NCBI GenBank assembly: GCA_031274715.1
Contig: JAISPT010000032.1
Location: 1 to 41,080, forward strand
Length of the DNA: 41,080 nt
Origin: Azonexus sp.
GTDB lineage: Bacteria; Pseudomonadota; Gammaproteobacteria; Burkholderiales; Rhodocyclaceae
Direction of reading: 5' to 3'
The translations under genes and the position numbers were made by a program. The notes below the pieces were generated by a model. The model ran no database searches. It saw nothing but the letters and a program-made list of their open reading frames with translations, and was not told the origin of the DNA. Positions 6,510-15,014 of this stretch are shown here, one piece after another; within the stretch, counting starts at the first letter, position 1, and every line of letters begins with the position of its first letter.

Positions 6510-7361
6510 TCAACCGCCGAGCGCCGCCTTGAGCGACTGCACTTCTTCCTGCGACTCGTCGATGATCTTGGCCAGGGTTTGGGCATCGAACAGGGTGTCG
6601 AGCACGGATGTATCGACAGTACCGTCGAGTTGCGGATCGCGCCAGCCGAAGCCACCGCGGTTGGCGATTTTGTTGGCGACATAGAGCACGTCGGAGAGCG
6701 TGGCGATGGCGCTGATCGTCCGGTCGTTTTCATGTTCCTGCACAGCGACCAGCACCTGCTCCGGCGAGCCGAGGGCCGACAGCAGGGCGTGGCCGATGTT
6801 GTCGTGCCAGCCAACCAGCAGCCCGTGCAACTCGACTTTGTCGGCGGCTAGTTCGGGGAGGTTGGCGGCACGCGACAGCAGGTAGAAAACGCCAAGGTCA
6901 TGGACCAGGCCGGCGAACATGGCCTCGTCGCCGTTGACCTTGGCCTGTCTCCTGGCCAGCACCCGGCACAGCGCGGCGACGTATGAAGTGTGCTCCCACA
7001 GCCGCTGGCAAATGTCCTCGAAAGGTTTCATCTGCTTCGATCGGAGCATTTGTTCCATGGCCACGGCGAAGGACACCGTGCGCACCGCCTCCATGCCGAC
7101 GCGAACGATAGCGTTCTTGACATCGGCGACTTCCCGGCCCGAGGGGTTGAGCGCTACCGAGTTAGCCATGCGGATGATCTTGGTGCTCATCAGCGGCTCG
7201 GCGCCGACCACCTTGGCCAGTTGCTCGATGTTCAGGTTGGGGTCCTTGAGCGCGGCACGGACCTGGAAGGTGATGTTGAGAAAGGTCGGGAAGGTGATTT
7301 CTTTGCCCGAGAGATCGCGGGCAATGTCTTCGAGAACCTTGAAAGTGAAAGAGTTGGCCAT
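6510..7361 (-). CDS. HDOD-domain signalling protein
   Basis: A 283-residue protein consisting almost entirely of one HDOD domain. The early part has FPTFLNITFQVRAALKDP and VVGAEPLMSTKIIRMANS, then the VKNAIVRVGMEAVRTVSFAVAMEQM segment. The central part has the degenerate HD region FAGLVHDLGVFYLL. HDOD proteins are relatives of HD hydrolases that usually lack full catalytic metal ligands. They act in signalling and stress control in the cytoplasm. ATG 7361 (MANSFTFKVLEDIA) is chosen because the domain starts directly after it. It lies 79 bases downstream of ssb, and the transglutaminase-like gene follows 46 bases later. No input or output partner domain is fused. Confidence 0.88.
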   Translation of the reverse strand: MANSFTFKVLEDIARDLSGKEITFPTFLNITFQVRAALKDPNLNIEQLAKVVGAEPLMSTKIIRMANSVALNPSGREVADVKNAIVRVGMEAVRTVSFAVAMEQMLRSKQMKPFEDICQRLWEHTSYVAALCRVLARRQAKVNGDEAMFAGLVHDLGVFYLLSRAANLPELAADKVELHGLLVGWHDNIGHALLSALGSPEQVLVAVQEHENDRTISAIATLSDVLYVANKIANRGGFGWRDPQLDGTVDTSVLDTLFDAQTLAKIIDESQEEVQSLKAALGG

Positions 7362-7440
7362 GATCCGCTTCTGTTCGTGAACGACGAGGGGTGGGGAATC
7401 CCGCCACCCTAGCAAGACGCCGGGCGGCATGGGGCCTGGG

Positions 7441-7899
7441 TCAGAACGGGATGTCGTCTCCCAGATCGTCGAAGGAAGGCTTTGGCTTGTTCTTCGGCGG
7501 TGCCGGCGCGTAATCGCTCGGCTCGTCGTAGCCGCCGCCACCCGAAGCCGGCGCGCCCATGCCCTGACGACCGCCGAGCATCTGCATTTCGTTGGCTTCG
7601 ATTTCGGTGGTGTAGCGGTCCTGACCGTCCTTGTCCTGCCACTTGCGAGTCTTGATGCGGCCCTCGATATACACCGAGGAGCCCTTCTTCAAATACTGGC
7701 CGGCGATTTCCGCCAGCTTGCGGTAGAAGACCACGCGGTGCCACTCGGTGATCTCGCGCTTATCGCCGCTGCTCTTGTCCTTCCAACTCTCCGTCGTCGC
7801 CAGGCGGATATTGCAGACGGCATCGCCGCTGGCCGTATAGCGGGTTTCCGGGTCGGCGCCCAGATTGCCGACGAGAATCACCTTGTTGATTGATGCCAT
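7441..7899 (-). CDS. ssb: Single-stranded DNA-binding protein
   Basis: A 152-residue SSB with an N-terminal OB fold (MASINKVILVGNLGADPETR, ATTESWKDK, EWHRVVFYRKLAEIAGQYLKKG, VYIEGRIKTRKWQDKDG). A Gly/Pro-rich flexible tail ends in DDLGDDIPF, the conserved acidic tip through which SSB binds partner repair and replication proteins. It coats single-stranded DNA as a tetramer. The start at 7899 is canonical for SSB, and a longer reading adds an unrelated 32-residue leader. In related genomes ssb commonly lies next to the MFS/uvrA pair. Here about 6 kb of sulfide-oxidation and chemoreceptor genes separates them. Confidence 0.97.
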   Translation of the reverse strand: MASINKVILVGNLGADPETRYTASGDAVCNIRLATTESWKDKSSGDKREITEWHRVVFYRKLAEIAGQYLKKGSSVYIEGRIKTRKWQDKDGQDRYTTEIEANEMQMLGGRQGMGAPASGGGGYDEPSDYAPAPPKNKPKPSFDDLGDDIPF

Positions 7900-8022
7900 G
7901 CCTGTCTCCCTCGTTTTGGTGCACGCGCCGAGCGGTCCGACGCGTCTAAATGCAAAGCATGCATTGTAATTGCCGCGACGACCCGCCGCCAGCATTGCTC
8001 CGACCCAACGTCCCGAACTGGT

Positions 8023-8370
8023 TCAAGCGGCCCGATCGTCGCGCCAGGCGAGCAGCGGATAGATAATCACGACGGCTGCGGTAACGCCGATGGCAAAGAC
8101 CAGAGCAAACAGCAACCAATCGACCGGGCCGCCGGCGCCGACAAAGCCGGCAGCCGAAATTTCGACCAGAACCACCAGCGCCAGTACACCGCCGAGCAAA
8201 CCGATGCGCCTGGCCCGGCGCAGACGGCCGGCAACCAAGCCGCGATCGCGGACGATGCAGCGCAGGAAAGCGAACAGGCCAGCGACTGTAATCGGCAGCA
8301 ACAGCCACTGCCACGGCCCGAGCATTTCACGGAAGACGGCGAGCAGAACCAGGGGATCAAATTCCTTCAT
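8023..8370 (-). CDS. Small inner-membrane protein, possibly DUF5368 family
   Basis: A 115-residue protein starting MKEFDPLVLLAVFREMLGPW. It has three hydrophobic segments (about residues 18-38, 56-76 and 82-106) and a positively charged loop RDRGLVAGRLRRARRIG between the first two, so the loop probably faces the cytoplasm. I associate the N-terminal motif with DUF5368, but from memory and without certainty. The function is unknown. AGGAG before the ATG is well placed. It lies nine bases after the SQR gene in the same direction, which argues for a membrane partner or quinone-side anchor of the exported sulfide:quinone oxidoreductase. It could equally be an unrelated small membrane protein. Confidence 0.65.
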   Translation of the reverse strand: MKEFDPLVLLAVFREMLGPWQWLLLPITVAGLFAFLRCIVRDRGLVAGRLRRARRIGLLGGVLALVVLVEISAAGFVGAGGPVDWLLFALVFAIGVTAAVVIIYPLLAWRDDRAA

Positions 8371-8379
8371 CGGAGGCTC

Positions 8380-9732
8380 CTAGGCACGACCACGCAGCAT
8401 GCTGATATAAGTGGGTTTCAGGAGCGTGGTTTTGATCAGCCAAGTGATCCATAGCTCCTCGAGCGGCGCGATGAGACCGGGGAAGGACGGGCACAGGTTA
8501 TCCCGATAATCGAACTCGACCAGCATCGCCCGGCCGTAACGGGTGATCATCGGACAGGAGGTATAGCCGTCGTAGGCCGCCGACGACTCCCGGCCAGCCA
8601 GGGCGGCCAGCAAGTGGTCGACGACGACCGGCACCTGCCACTTGACGCTGGCTGCTGTCTTGCCCTTCGGCACGCCAGCCACATCGCCAACGGCGAAGAT
8701 GTTGGCGAAGCGCTGGTGGCGCAGACTGTGCTTATCCACTTCGAGCCAACCTTCCTTGGCCCAGGCCCCCTCGCGCCAGGGTAAAGGACTGTTGCGCACG
8801 GCATCCGGCGCACGCATCGGCGGAACCACGTTGATGAAGTCGTAGCCGACTTCTTGCTGCCCCTCCGGCGTGTTGAACACGGCCAGACGGCGGCCGGGAT
8901 CGATCGCTGCGAGTTGGTGCTGGTAACGGGTCTCGATGCCGCGCTCCTCGAACAGCATGCGTACCTTCTCATGCACGATGGGCACGGAAAACAACACCTT
9001 GTTGTTGGCGTGATAGATGATTTCCGCTTTGCCGCGGGTACCGCGACGGCGCAGGTAGTCGTCGGCGAGAAAGGTGTATTTCAGCGGAGCACCGGCGCAT
9101 TTCATTTCGCTGCCCGGGCGCAGAAAAATACCGACACCACCCCGCTCGGCGAAACCCGACAACGCCCGCCAAGTGGCCTCGGCCTTGGCCGGGCTGTGAT
9201 AGATGCTGCCCAGGCCGTCGCGGCCGATCAGCTCGGTATCCATGCCGGCAATCGCCGCGTAATCGAGTTGCAGGCCGGTGGCGACGATCAGGAAATCGTA
9301 GGGATGGACATGACCGTCGGCGGTAACGACCTTGCTGCCCTCGGGATCGAATTCGGCGATCATTTCCTCGACCAGCTCAACGCCATCCGGCAGATATTCC
9401 CGCGTCGTCGACACAACGTAGGCGGTGGGCTTGATGCCGGCCGCCACCAGCGTGAAGCCGGGCTGGTAGAAATGCGGGCGGCGGGCGTCGATCAGCGTGA
9501 TCCGCGCGCCGTCGAGGCGGGCAGCCAGGTGTGCCGCGACGGCCAGGCCGGCCGCCCCGGCACCGGCGATGACGATGCGCGCCGGCGACTTCAGCTTTTC
9601 TGCCGCCGCTGCTTGGCTCGGCGACAAAATCAGCCCCGCGGCACCAGCAACGCCCAAACCCAGAAAAGCGCGCCGCCCGCGGCCAGTCATACCGGCCCCA
9701 GCGGCCATCGCTCGCCGTGCGTTCTTCCCCAT
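8380..9732 (-). CDS. sqr: Sulfide:quinone oxidoreductase, type II-like, with Tat signal
   Basis: A 450-residue FAD protein. It opens with a twin-arginine signal (GRRAFLG at residues 19-25, a hydrophobic stretch, then AAAAEK), followed by the Rossmann motif IVIAGAGAAGLAVAAHLAAR from residue 53. The two redox cysteines sit as in type II SQR: Cys212 in KCAGAPLKYTFLADDYLRR and Cys393 in DGYTSCPMITRYGRAMLVEF. The second nucleotide motif is IFAVGDVAGVP, and the C-terminus is hydrophobic and membrane-binding (ITWLIKTTLLKP). It should oxidise sulfide to polysulfide or persulfide and pass electrons to quinone. Export by Tat places it on the periplasmic side. GAGGTG precedes the ATG. It diverges from the flavocytochrome c genes across a 251-base gap. 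Confidence 0.85.
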   Translation of the reverse strand: MGKNARRAMAAGAGMTGRGRRAFLGLGVAGAAGLILSPSQAAAAEKLKSPARIVIAGAGAAGLAVAAHLAARLDGARITLIDARRPHFYQPGFTLVAAGIKPTAYVVSTTREYLPDGVELVEEMIAEFDPEGSKVVTADGHVHPYDFLIVATGLQLDYAAIAGMDTELIGRDGLGSIYHSPAKAEATWRALSGFAERGGVGIFLRPGSEMKCAGAPLKYTFLADDYLRRRGTRGKAEIIYHANNKVLFSVPIVHEKVRMLFEERGIETRYQHQLAAIDPGRRLAVFNTPEGQQEVGYDFINVVPPMRAPDAVRNSPLPWREGAWAKEGWLEVDKHSLRHQRFANIFAVGDVAGVPKGKTAASVKWQVPVVVDHLLAALAGRESSAAYDGYTSCPMITRYGRAMLVEFDYRDNLCPSFPGLIAPLEELWITWLIKTTLLKPTYISMLRGRA

Positions 9733-9983
9733 GTGACACCTCTTTCTCGGATCGGCGCCTAGCCAACCCGAGTATTAGAAAATTACATTATTTCAATGTG
9801 TTAGCAGCAAAATAGATTGATTGTACCGTGGCAGCATCGGTTACGGCTTTTCGCGCCATCGCCGCGCACCCTTTGTTGCCGCACCAATCAACGCACCCTG
9901 TCCGGCCACCGTGCTCCGGCTGGTGGATAATGACGCCGATCACCGCCGGACCGCGATCTCGCCGAGAGGAAGGAAGTACGCCG
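9733..9983. promoter_or_regulatory. Divergent control region between sqr and the cytochrome/FCSD operon
   Basis: A 251-base gap containing an AT-rich core (about 9772-9825) that stands out from the GC-rich surroundings and must hold promoters for both directions. ACATT at 9785-9789 and AATGT at 9795-9799 form a short inverted repeat with a five-base spacer, a possible binding site for a sulfide-responsive regulator. No regulator gene is next to it. Toward the cytochrome gene, GAGAGGAAGGAAG at 9964-9976 is a strong ribosome binding site before ATG 9984. Confidence 0.4.
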
Positions 9984-10289
9984 ATGAAACTGACCGCTCC
10001 CATCGCCGCCCTGTGCCTGCTGGCCTGCGCCGGCCCAGCCCCGGCTGCCGGTCCGCAGCTTGGCCGCAATCTGGCCGCTACTTGCGCCACCTGCCACGGC
10101 ACCAACGGCCGGGCCGTGGTCGACGGCGGCATCGCCAGCCTCGCCGGTGTAGACAGGGAACGCTTGCTGCAGAAACTGGCCGCTTTCCGCAGCGGCGAAA
10201 AATCGGCGACGATCATGCAGCAGATCGCCAAGGGCTTCACCGACGACCAACTCGATCTGATCGCCACCCACTTCGCCGGGCAAAAATAG
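9984..10289 (+). CDS. fccA: Monoheme cytochrome c subunit of flavocytochrome c sulfide dehydrogenase
   Basis: A 101-residue class I c-type cytochrome with a signal peptide (MKLTAPIAALCLLACAGPAP, cleaved near AAG). It has one heme-binding CATCH (Cys34, Cys37, His38) and a likely distal ligand Met78 in ATIMQQIAKGFTD. In FCSD the cytochrome takes electrons from the flavoprotein and passes them to the periplasmic cytochrome pool. The small monoheme form resembles FccA/SoxE of non-phototrophs more than the diheme subunit of Allochromatium. ATG 9984 is chosen over longer readings because of the strong ribosome binding site and the signal peptide. The flavoprotein gene follows after ten bases. Confidence 0.88.
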   Translation: MKLTAPIAALCLLACAGPAPAAGPQLGRNLAATCATCHGTNGRAVVDGGIASLAGVDRERLLQKLAAFRSGEKSATIMQQIAKGFTDDQLDLIATHFAGQK

Positions 10290-10299
10290 GGAGGCCGTG

Positions 10300-11580
10300 A
10301 TGGCAAACACACGACGCGATTTTCTCAGGGTCGGCGCCGCCACCGGCCTGCTCGCCGCCCTCGCTGGCTGCGCCAGTGGTGGTGGTAGCAAGGCCAATGG
10401 TCACGTAGTGGTGGTCGGCGGCGGCTACGGCGGCGCCACGGCCGCCAAGTACCTGCGCCTGTGGAGCGAGGGCGGTGTCCAGGTGACGCTGATCGAACGC
10501 AAGCCCACACTCGTTTCCTGTCCCGTCTCCAACCGGGTGATCGGCGGTCAAAAGACGCTGGCCGACATCACGCTCGGCTACGCTCAGTTGCAAAGCCACT
10601 GGGGCGTGCAGTTGCTGCAGGACGAGGCCGTCGCCGTCGATACCGCGGCACGCACGGTTCGGCTAGCCACCGGCGGTGTCGTCCGCTACGACCGCCTGGT
10701 GCTGTCACCAGGCATCGACTTCCTGTTCGATCGGCTGCCCGGATTAGCTGCGCCAGCCGTCCAGGACAAGATCCTGCACGCCTGGCAGGCTGGGCCGCAG
10801 ACCGTCGCCCTGCGCCGGCAACTGGAAGCCATGCGCGACGGTGGCACTTACATCATCGCCATTCCCCGCGCGCCCTACCGCTGCCCGCCCGCTCCTTACG
10901 AACGTGCCTGCCTGGCGGCCAACTATTTCAAGCAGGCCAAACCGCGCTCGAAGGTAGTGATCCTCGACGCCAACGACGACGTACAAGCGAAGAAAGACCT
11001 GTTCACCAAGGCCTGGAGCGAGTTGTACCCAGGCATAATCGAGTACCGCGCCAACAGCGAGGTCAGGGACGTCCACGCCGCCAGCAACACCGCCGTGCTC
11101 GCTTCCGGCCGGCTCAAGGCCGATGTGCTGAATGTGATTCCGCAGCAACGCGCCGGGCAGATCGCCAGACAGGCCGGTCTCAAGCTGGTCAATCAGCGCT
11201 GGGTGGATGTCGACTGGCTGACGATGGAGTCAAGCAGCGCACCGGGTGTGCATGTGCTCGGCGATGCCGTCTTCCCGGCCCCGACCATGATCAAGTCCGG
11301 GCACATGGCCAACCAGCAGGCCAAGCTGGCCGCCGCGGCGATCCTCAACCTGCTCGCCGGCCAACCGCCAAACCCCGAGCCGGTGCTGATCAACGCCTGC
11401 TACAGCTTCGTCGATGACCGCCAGGCCATCCATGTTACGTCGGTGTACCGCTACAACCCGGCGACCAAGGTAATCCAACCGGTCAAGGGCGCCGGTGGCG
11501 TCTCGGCCGCCCACAGCGAGGAGGAAGGACGGATCGCCGAGGCCTGGGCGAAAAACATCTGGGCCGACATGCTGACCTGA
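10300..11580 (+). CDS. fccB: Flavocytochrome c sulfide dehydrogenase, flavoprotein subunit
   Basis: A 426-residue FCSD flavoprotein. The N-terminus has a Tat motif (TRRDFLRV, residues 4-11) and a hydrophobic stretch ending in LAGC (Cys24), which also reads as a lipobox. The FAD-binding motif VVVVGGGYGGATAAKYLR follows from residue 36. Cys74 in LVSCPVSNRVIGG is the site that carries the covalent flavin link in the family. Cys195 (PYRCPPAPYE) and Cys367 (NACYSFVD) form the redox disulfide pair. It oxidises sulfide in the periplasm and passes electrons to the cytochrome subunit encoded just upstream. ATG 10300 is preferred to GTG 10297 since GGGAGG ends five bases before it. Gene order fccA-fccB matches FCSD and SoxEF operons. 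Confidence 0.92.
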   Translation: MANTRRDFLRVGAATGLLAALAGCASGGGSKANGHVVVVGGGYGGATAAKYLRLWSEGGVQVTLIERKPTLVSCPVSNRVIGGQKTLADITLGYAQLQSHWGVQLLQDEAVAVDTAARTVRLATGGVVRYDRLVLSPGIDFLFDRLPGLAAPAVQDKILHAWQAGPQTVALRRQLEAMRDGGTYIIAIPRAPYRCPPAPYERACLAANYFKQAKPRSKVVILDANDDVQAKKDLFTKAWSELYPGIIEYRANSEVRDVHAASNTAVLASGRLKADVLNVIPQQRAGQIARQAGLKLVNQRWVDVDWLTMESSSAPGVHVLGDAVFPAPTMIKSGHMANQQAKLAAAAILNLLAGQPPNPEPVLINACYSFVDDRQAIHVTSVYRYNPATKVIQPVKGAGGVSAAHSEEEGRIAEAWAKNIWADMLT

Positions 11581-11618
11581 GGCACTGCCCGCTGCCGGCC
11601 CACCTCCGGGGACGGGAT

Positions 11619-13634
11619 TCAGACGCGGAAGCGGGCGACTTCCTGGCCGATGGTCTCGGCCAACTGGCGCAGGCTGACCGCGGTATCGGCGTTGGCTCTG
11701 GCGGCGGCATTGTTCTCCTCGGCCATCTGGGCGATGCGCTCGACGTCTTGGGCAATCTCGGTGCTGGCCGCGGTCTGCTCACCCAGGGCACCGGAAATTT
11801 CCGCGACGGCCTGAGCCACCCGCCGCGACTGCTCCTGAACCTGCGCGATCACGGTACCGGCCTGCTCGGCCTGCTCGACACCGGCGGCCACCCGGTCGAC
11901 GCCGCGCTTCATGCCGCCGACCGCCACCTCGGTACCGCTCTGGATGGCGCCGATCATATCGGCGATTTCCTGCGTGGACTTGGCGGTTCGTTCGGCCAAC
12001 TTGCGCACTTCGTCGGCGACGACGGCGAAGCCGCGTCCGCTTTCGCCGGCACGTGCCGCTTCGATGGCGGCATTGAGCGCCAGCAGGTTGGTCTGTTCGG
12101 CGATCTCGCGGATGGTGCCGACAATGGCTGTAATCGCCTCCGATTGCCGGCCCAAGGCCTCGACCGAGTCGGCGGTCCGGTTCACCGTCTCGGCGATCTC
12201 ACGGATGTCGCCGACCATGCCGCCAACGATGCGCCCGCCCTCGGCGGCAACGGCATCGGATTGGCGCGAGCTGTCCTGGGCCTCCCGGGCGTTGAGCGAA
12301 ATGTGATCGACACCGACGGTCATCTGCTCCACCGCCGCCGCCATACTCGATGCCGAGTCGCTCTGAGAACCGGCACTGAGCGAAATCTGCCGGCTCGATG
12401 TGGCCAGTTGCTCGGCTGCCGAGCGCAGGGTCAGCACCTCGCTCTGGATGCGCCCGAGCATCGTCCGCAACGCCACCGCCATCTCGTTGAAAGCACGGCC
12501 GGCGGCATGCAGTTCGTCGTCGCCCTCGGTGTGGAACTCGACGGTCAGGTCGCCGTCGGCCAAGCTGTGGGCGCCACGCGAAAAGACATCGACACTGGCG
12601 ATCACCGAATAATAGGTACCGATGCCGAGATAGCCGACCAAGCCCATGATCAGCACCGACAACCCCAGGTGGAAGGCCAGGCTCTGCTGGGCTGCCGCCT
12701 TGCGTACCGCCAATTGCTGCTCGAACTGGGGAATCAGCGTCTCGAACATCATCTTGTAGCCAAGATCGATGACCTGCGTAGTCAACGCGAAATAGTCCTG
12801 CGGCGCCGTGGAAAAGCGCTCGCTGAGAATGTCGTCGCGGACCAGTGCGAAGATTTTCTCGGCACCGTTGGAAAACTCCTGGCTCGGTCCCGCCAGCGCA
12901 CCCTTCAGGTTCGGTGAGAAGCGCATGACCTTGGCTAGGTTGTTGTTCTGCGCCCGCAAGGTGCTGGACATCTGGGAGATCAGCGCCGACAGGTCGATGC
13001 GCATTTGCGGCGACAACTCCTTGCTGGTCAGCACGCCGGTGCCGCGCGCGCGGACGATGCCGAGCGGCTCGAGCATGGCCGGCATCTTGATGACCACGGT
13101 ATCCATGAAATAGTAGGTATCCTCGGTCGAATCGAGGGTCAGCTGCGTCGCGTCGGCGACATCGACCATCAACACCAGCGCTCGGGCAATCATTTCAGTG
13201 TGCCGCTTGAGATTGTCCGCCGGCGCCCAACTCAAGCCATCGCGGCGAATCGTCTGCCATTCCTCGTTGATCTGGCGCCAGGCTGGCTGCTCGCGCAAGG
13301 CTGGTGTCAGCACGGCGGCCACCTCGGCCAAAGCGGTATCGACTTCCTTTTCCTTGCCGGCGCGCGTCGCCTTCATCGCCTCGTTGCCGTTCAGCACACC
13401 CGAGGACAGACCACGATGCTGCTGCATGGTCTGCACCATGCGGTTCAGCGGCTTGAGTATCTGCAGGCCGACCAGCTCATGCTCAGCGGCATCGATGTCA
13501 CGCTTCAAATTGACGTAGACGTCCACCAGCAACACCAGCATGACCAACGCCACAGCAGCACCGAGCAGGAAAAATTTGCTGGTGTAGCGCAAACGATTCA
13601 TCAACACCGTCGCCGGCCGGAAAAATGCTCTCAT
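11619..13634 (-). CDS. Methyl-accepting chemotaxis protein
   Basis: A 671-residue membrane chemoreceptor. The first membrane segment is at about residues 22-40. The periplasmic sensor region of about 285 residues contains NRMVQTMQQHRGLSSGVLNG, which resembles NIT-type (nitrate/nitrite-sensing-like) helical domains, although the assignment is tentative. The second membrane segment is near residue 330, followed by a HAMP domain and a long signalling domain. The signalling hairpin has the conserved tip IREIAEQTNLLALNAAIEAA followed by ESGRGFAVVADEVRKLAERT. No C-terminal CheR-binding pentapeptide is seen; the protein ends EVARFRV. ATG 13634 (MRAFFRP) follows GGAAAGGGAGAG, so the ten-residue longer reading is not preferred. 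It converges on fccB. The ligand is unknown. Confidence 0.93.
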   Translation of the reverse strand: MRAFFRPATVLMNRLRYTSKFFLLGAAVALVMLVLLVDVYVNLKRDIDAAEHELVGLQILKPLNRMVQTMQQHRGLSSGVLNGNEAMKATRAGKEKEVDTALAEVAAVLTPALREQPAWRQINEEWQTIRRDGLSWAPADNLKRHTEMIARALVLMVDVADATQLTLDSTEDTYYFMDTVVIKMPAMLEPLGIVRARGTGVLTSKELSPQMRIDLSALISQMSSTLRAQNNNLAKVMRFSPNLKGALAGPSQEFSNGAEKIFALVRDDILSERFSTAPQDYFALTTQVIDLGYKMMFETLIPQFEQQLAVRKAAAQQSLAFHLGLSVLIMGLVGYLGIGTYYSVIASVDVFSRGAHSLADGDLTVEFHTEGDDELHAAGRAFNEMAVALRTMLGRIQSEVLTLRSAAEQLATSSRQISLSAGSQSDSASSMAAAVEQMTVGVDHISLNAREAQDSSRQSDAVAAEGGRIVGGMVGDIREIAETVNRTADSVEALGRQSEAITAIVGTIREIAEQTNLLALNAAIEAARAGESGRGFAVVADEVRKLAERTAKSTQEIADMIGAIQSGTEVAVGGMKRGVDRVAAGVEQAEQAGTVIAQVQEQSRRVAQAVAEISGALGEQTAASTEIAQDVERIAQMAEENNAAARANADTAVSLRQLAETIGQEVARFRV

Positions 13635-13661
13635 CGACTCTCCCTTTCCTGAATGCATCAA

Positions 13662-13678
13662 GCCGTCGGGACGACGGC
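13662..13678 (-). terminator. Short hairpin between MFS and chemoreceptor genes
   Basis: GCCGTC and GACGGC pair perfectly around a five-base loop in the gap between the two minus-strand genes. There is no clear U-tract, so it could be a weak terminator for the MFS gene or part of the chemoreceptor leader. A second inverted repeat (CCGGCCG/CGGCCGG, 13754-13783) spans the MFS stop codon. Confidence 0.3.
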
Positions 13679-13771
13679 CGGCAGGGGCAAGTTAGCAGGA
13701 GCCTCAGCCCACCTCTCTGGCATACATCAAATTTTCTCGCTCGGCTGGACACACCGGCCGGCCATACGGCT

Positions 13772-14962
13772 TCAGGCGGCCGGTCGCCGCCGGGGGAAAC
13801 GCATAGTGCTGGCGACCGCCAGCCAGACAAGGGCCAAGCCGCCGCAGACGGCGAATACCGCACCGCTGCCCAAGCGCTGGGCGATCAGGCCGCCGAGCGC
13901 GCCGCCGAGGAACAGGCCGATCGCTTGCGTCGTGTTGTACACCCCGAGCGCCGCCCCCTTGGCCTCAGGCGGCGCGGTGCGCGACACCAGCGAGGGCAGC
14001 GTCGCCTCAAGAATGTTGAAGGCAACGAAGAACAGCAGCAGGCACAGGGCCAGCCCAGCCAGGCTGTCACCGAACAGGTACAGGCCAAGCTGGACGACAG
14101 CGATCAGCGCGATGGCGGTGCGGAACACCAGGCGCATCCGGTCCTTCTTCTCGGCGGCGATGATCGCCGGCACCATGACGGCGAAGGAGGCCAGCACCGC
14201 CGGCAAGTACACCTTCCAGTGCTCCGCCGCCGCCAGACCGCCGTATTCGATCAGCGCCCGCGGCAGAACCACGAACATCGCCATCTGGATCATGTGCAGC
14301 ACACCGATGCCGAGATTGAGCTTGAGCAGGTCACCATCGACCAGCACCCGGCGCAAAGGCAGGCGAACCAAAGCGGGCACGCGCGGCGGTGTCGGCACCA
14401 CGTTGAGCAGCACGGCAATAGCCAGCAGCGCCAACCCACCGGTCAGCACGAACAGCCCGCCCATGCCGATCCAGCCGTAGAGCAGCGGCGCGACGACCAG
14501 CGACAGGGCGAAGACGAGGCCGATCGACGACCCGATCATGGCCATCACCTTGGTCCGCTGTTCCTCGCGCGTCAGGTCGGCAGCCAGTGCCGTGACCGCC
14601 GCCGAAATGGCGCCGGCACCCTGCACCACGCGACCGGCGATCATCCAGTGCATATCCGGCGCCCAGGCGGCGATGAAGCTGCCGAGCACGAACAACAGCA
14701 ATCCGACAACAATCACCGGCTTGCGCCCCCACCGGTCGGAGGCAATGCCGAAGGGAATCTGCAGCACCGCCTGGGTCAGCCCATAGGCGCCCATGGCCAA
14801 GCCGACCAGCCCCAGGTCGTGGCCGCCGGGCAGATTCGGCGCATAGACCGCGAACACTGGCAGGATCAGGAACAGCCCGAGCATGCGCAGGCCGAAAATG
14901 GAAGCCAGCGCGGCGCCGACCCGGCGCTCTTGCGGACTCATGCGGTCGGACGGGGAAGACAT
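13772..14962 (-). CDS. MFS transporter, YajR-like
   Basis: A 396-residue major facilitator protein with twelve predicted membrane helices. It follows E. coli YajR closely in motif order: MSPQERRVG near the start, YGLTQAVLQIPFGIASDRWG (the A-motif region), GRVVQGAGAISAAVTALAAD, LTREEQRTKVMAMIG, AAEHWKVYLPAVLASF and FVAFNILEATLPSLVSR. It ends soon after the last helix and so lacks the C-terminal YAM domain of YajR. The substrate is unknown. The start could be 14962 or 14941 (MSPQ), and no ribosome binding site decides it. It diverges from uvrA. In related bacteria this MFS gene commonly lies between uvrA and ssb, a link that is interrupted here. Confidence 0.88.
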   Translation of the reverse strand: MSSPSDRMSPQERRVGAALASIFGLRMLGLFLILPVFAVYAPNLPGGHDLGLVGLAMGAYGLTQAVLQIPFGIASDRWGRKPVIVVGLLLFVLGSFIAAWAPDMHWMIAGRVVQGAGAISAAVTALAADLTREEQRTKVMAMIGSSIGLVFALSLVVAPLLYGWIGMGGLFVLTGGLALLAIAVLLNVVPTPPRVPALVRLPLRRVLVDGDLLKLNLGIGVLHMIQMAMFVVLPRALIEYGGLAAAEHWKVYLPAVLASFAVMVPAIIAAEKKDRMRLVFRTAIALIAVVQLGLYLFGDSLAGLALCLLLFFVAFNILEATLPSLVSRTAPPEAKGAALGVYNTTQAIGLFLGGALGGLIAQRLGSGAVFAVCGGLALVWLAVASTMRFPRRRPAA

Positions 14963-15014
14963 CGTATAGGGGATTTGCGTTGCGGCGGGGGCCCGCATCT
15001 TAGCAGGTTTGCCC

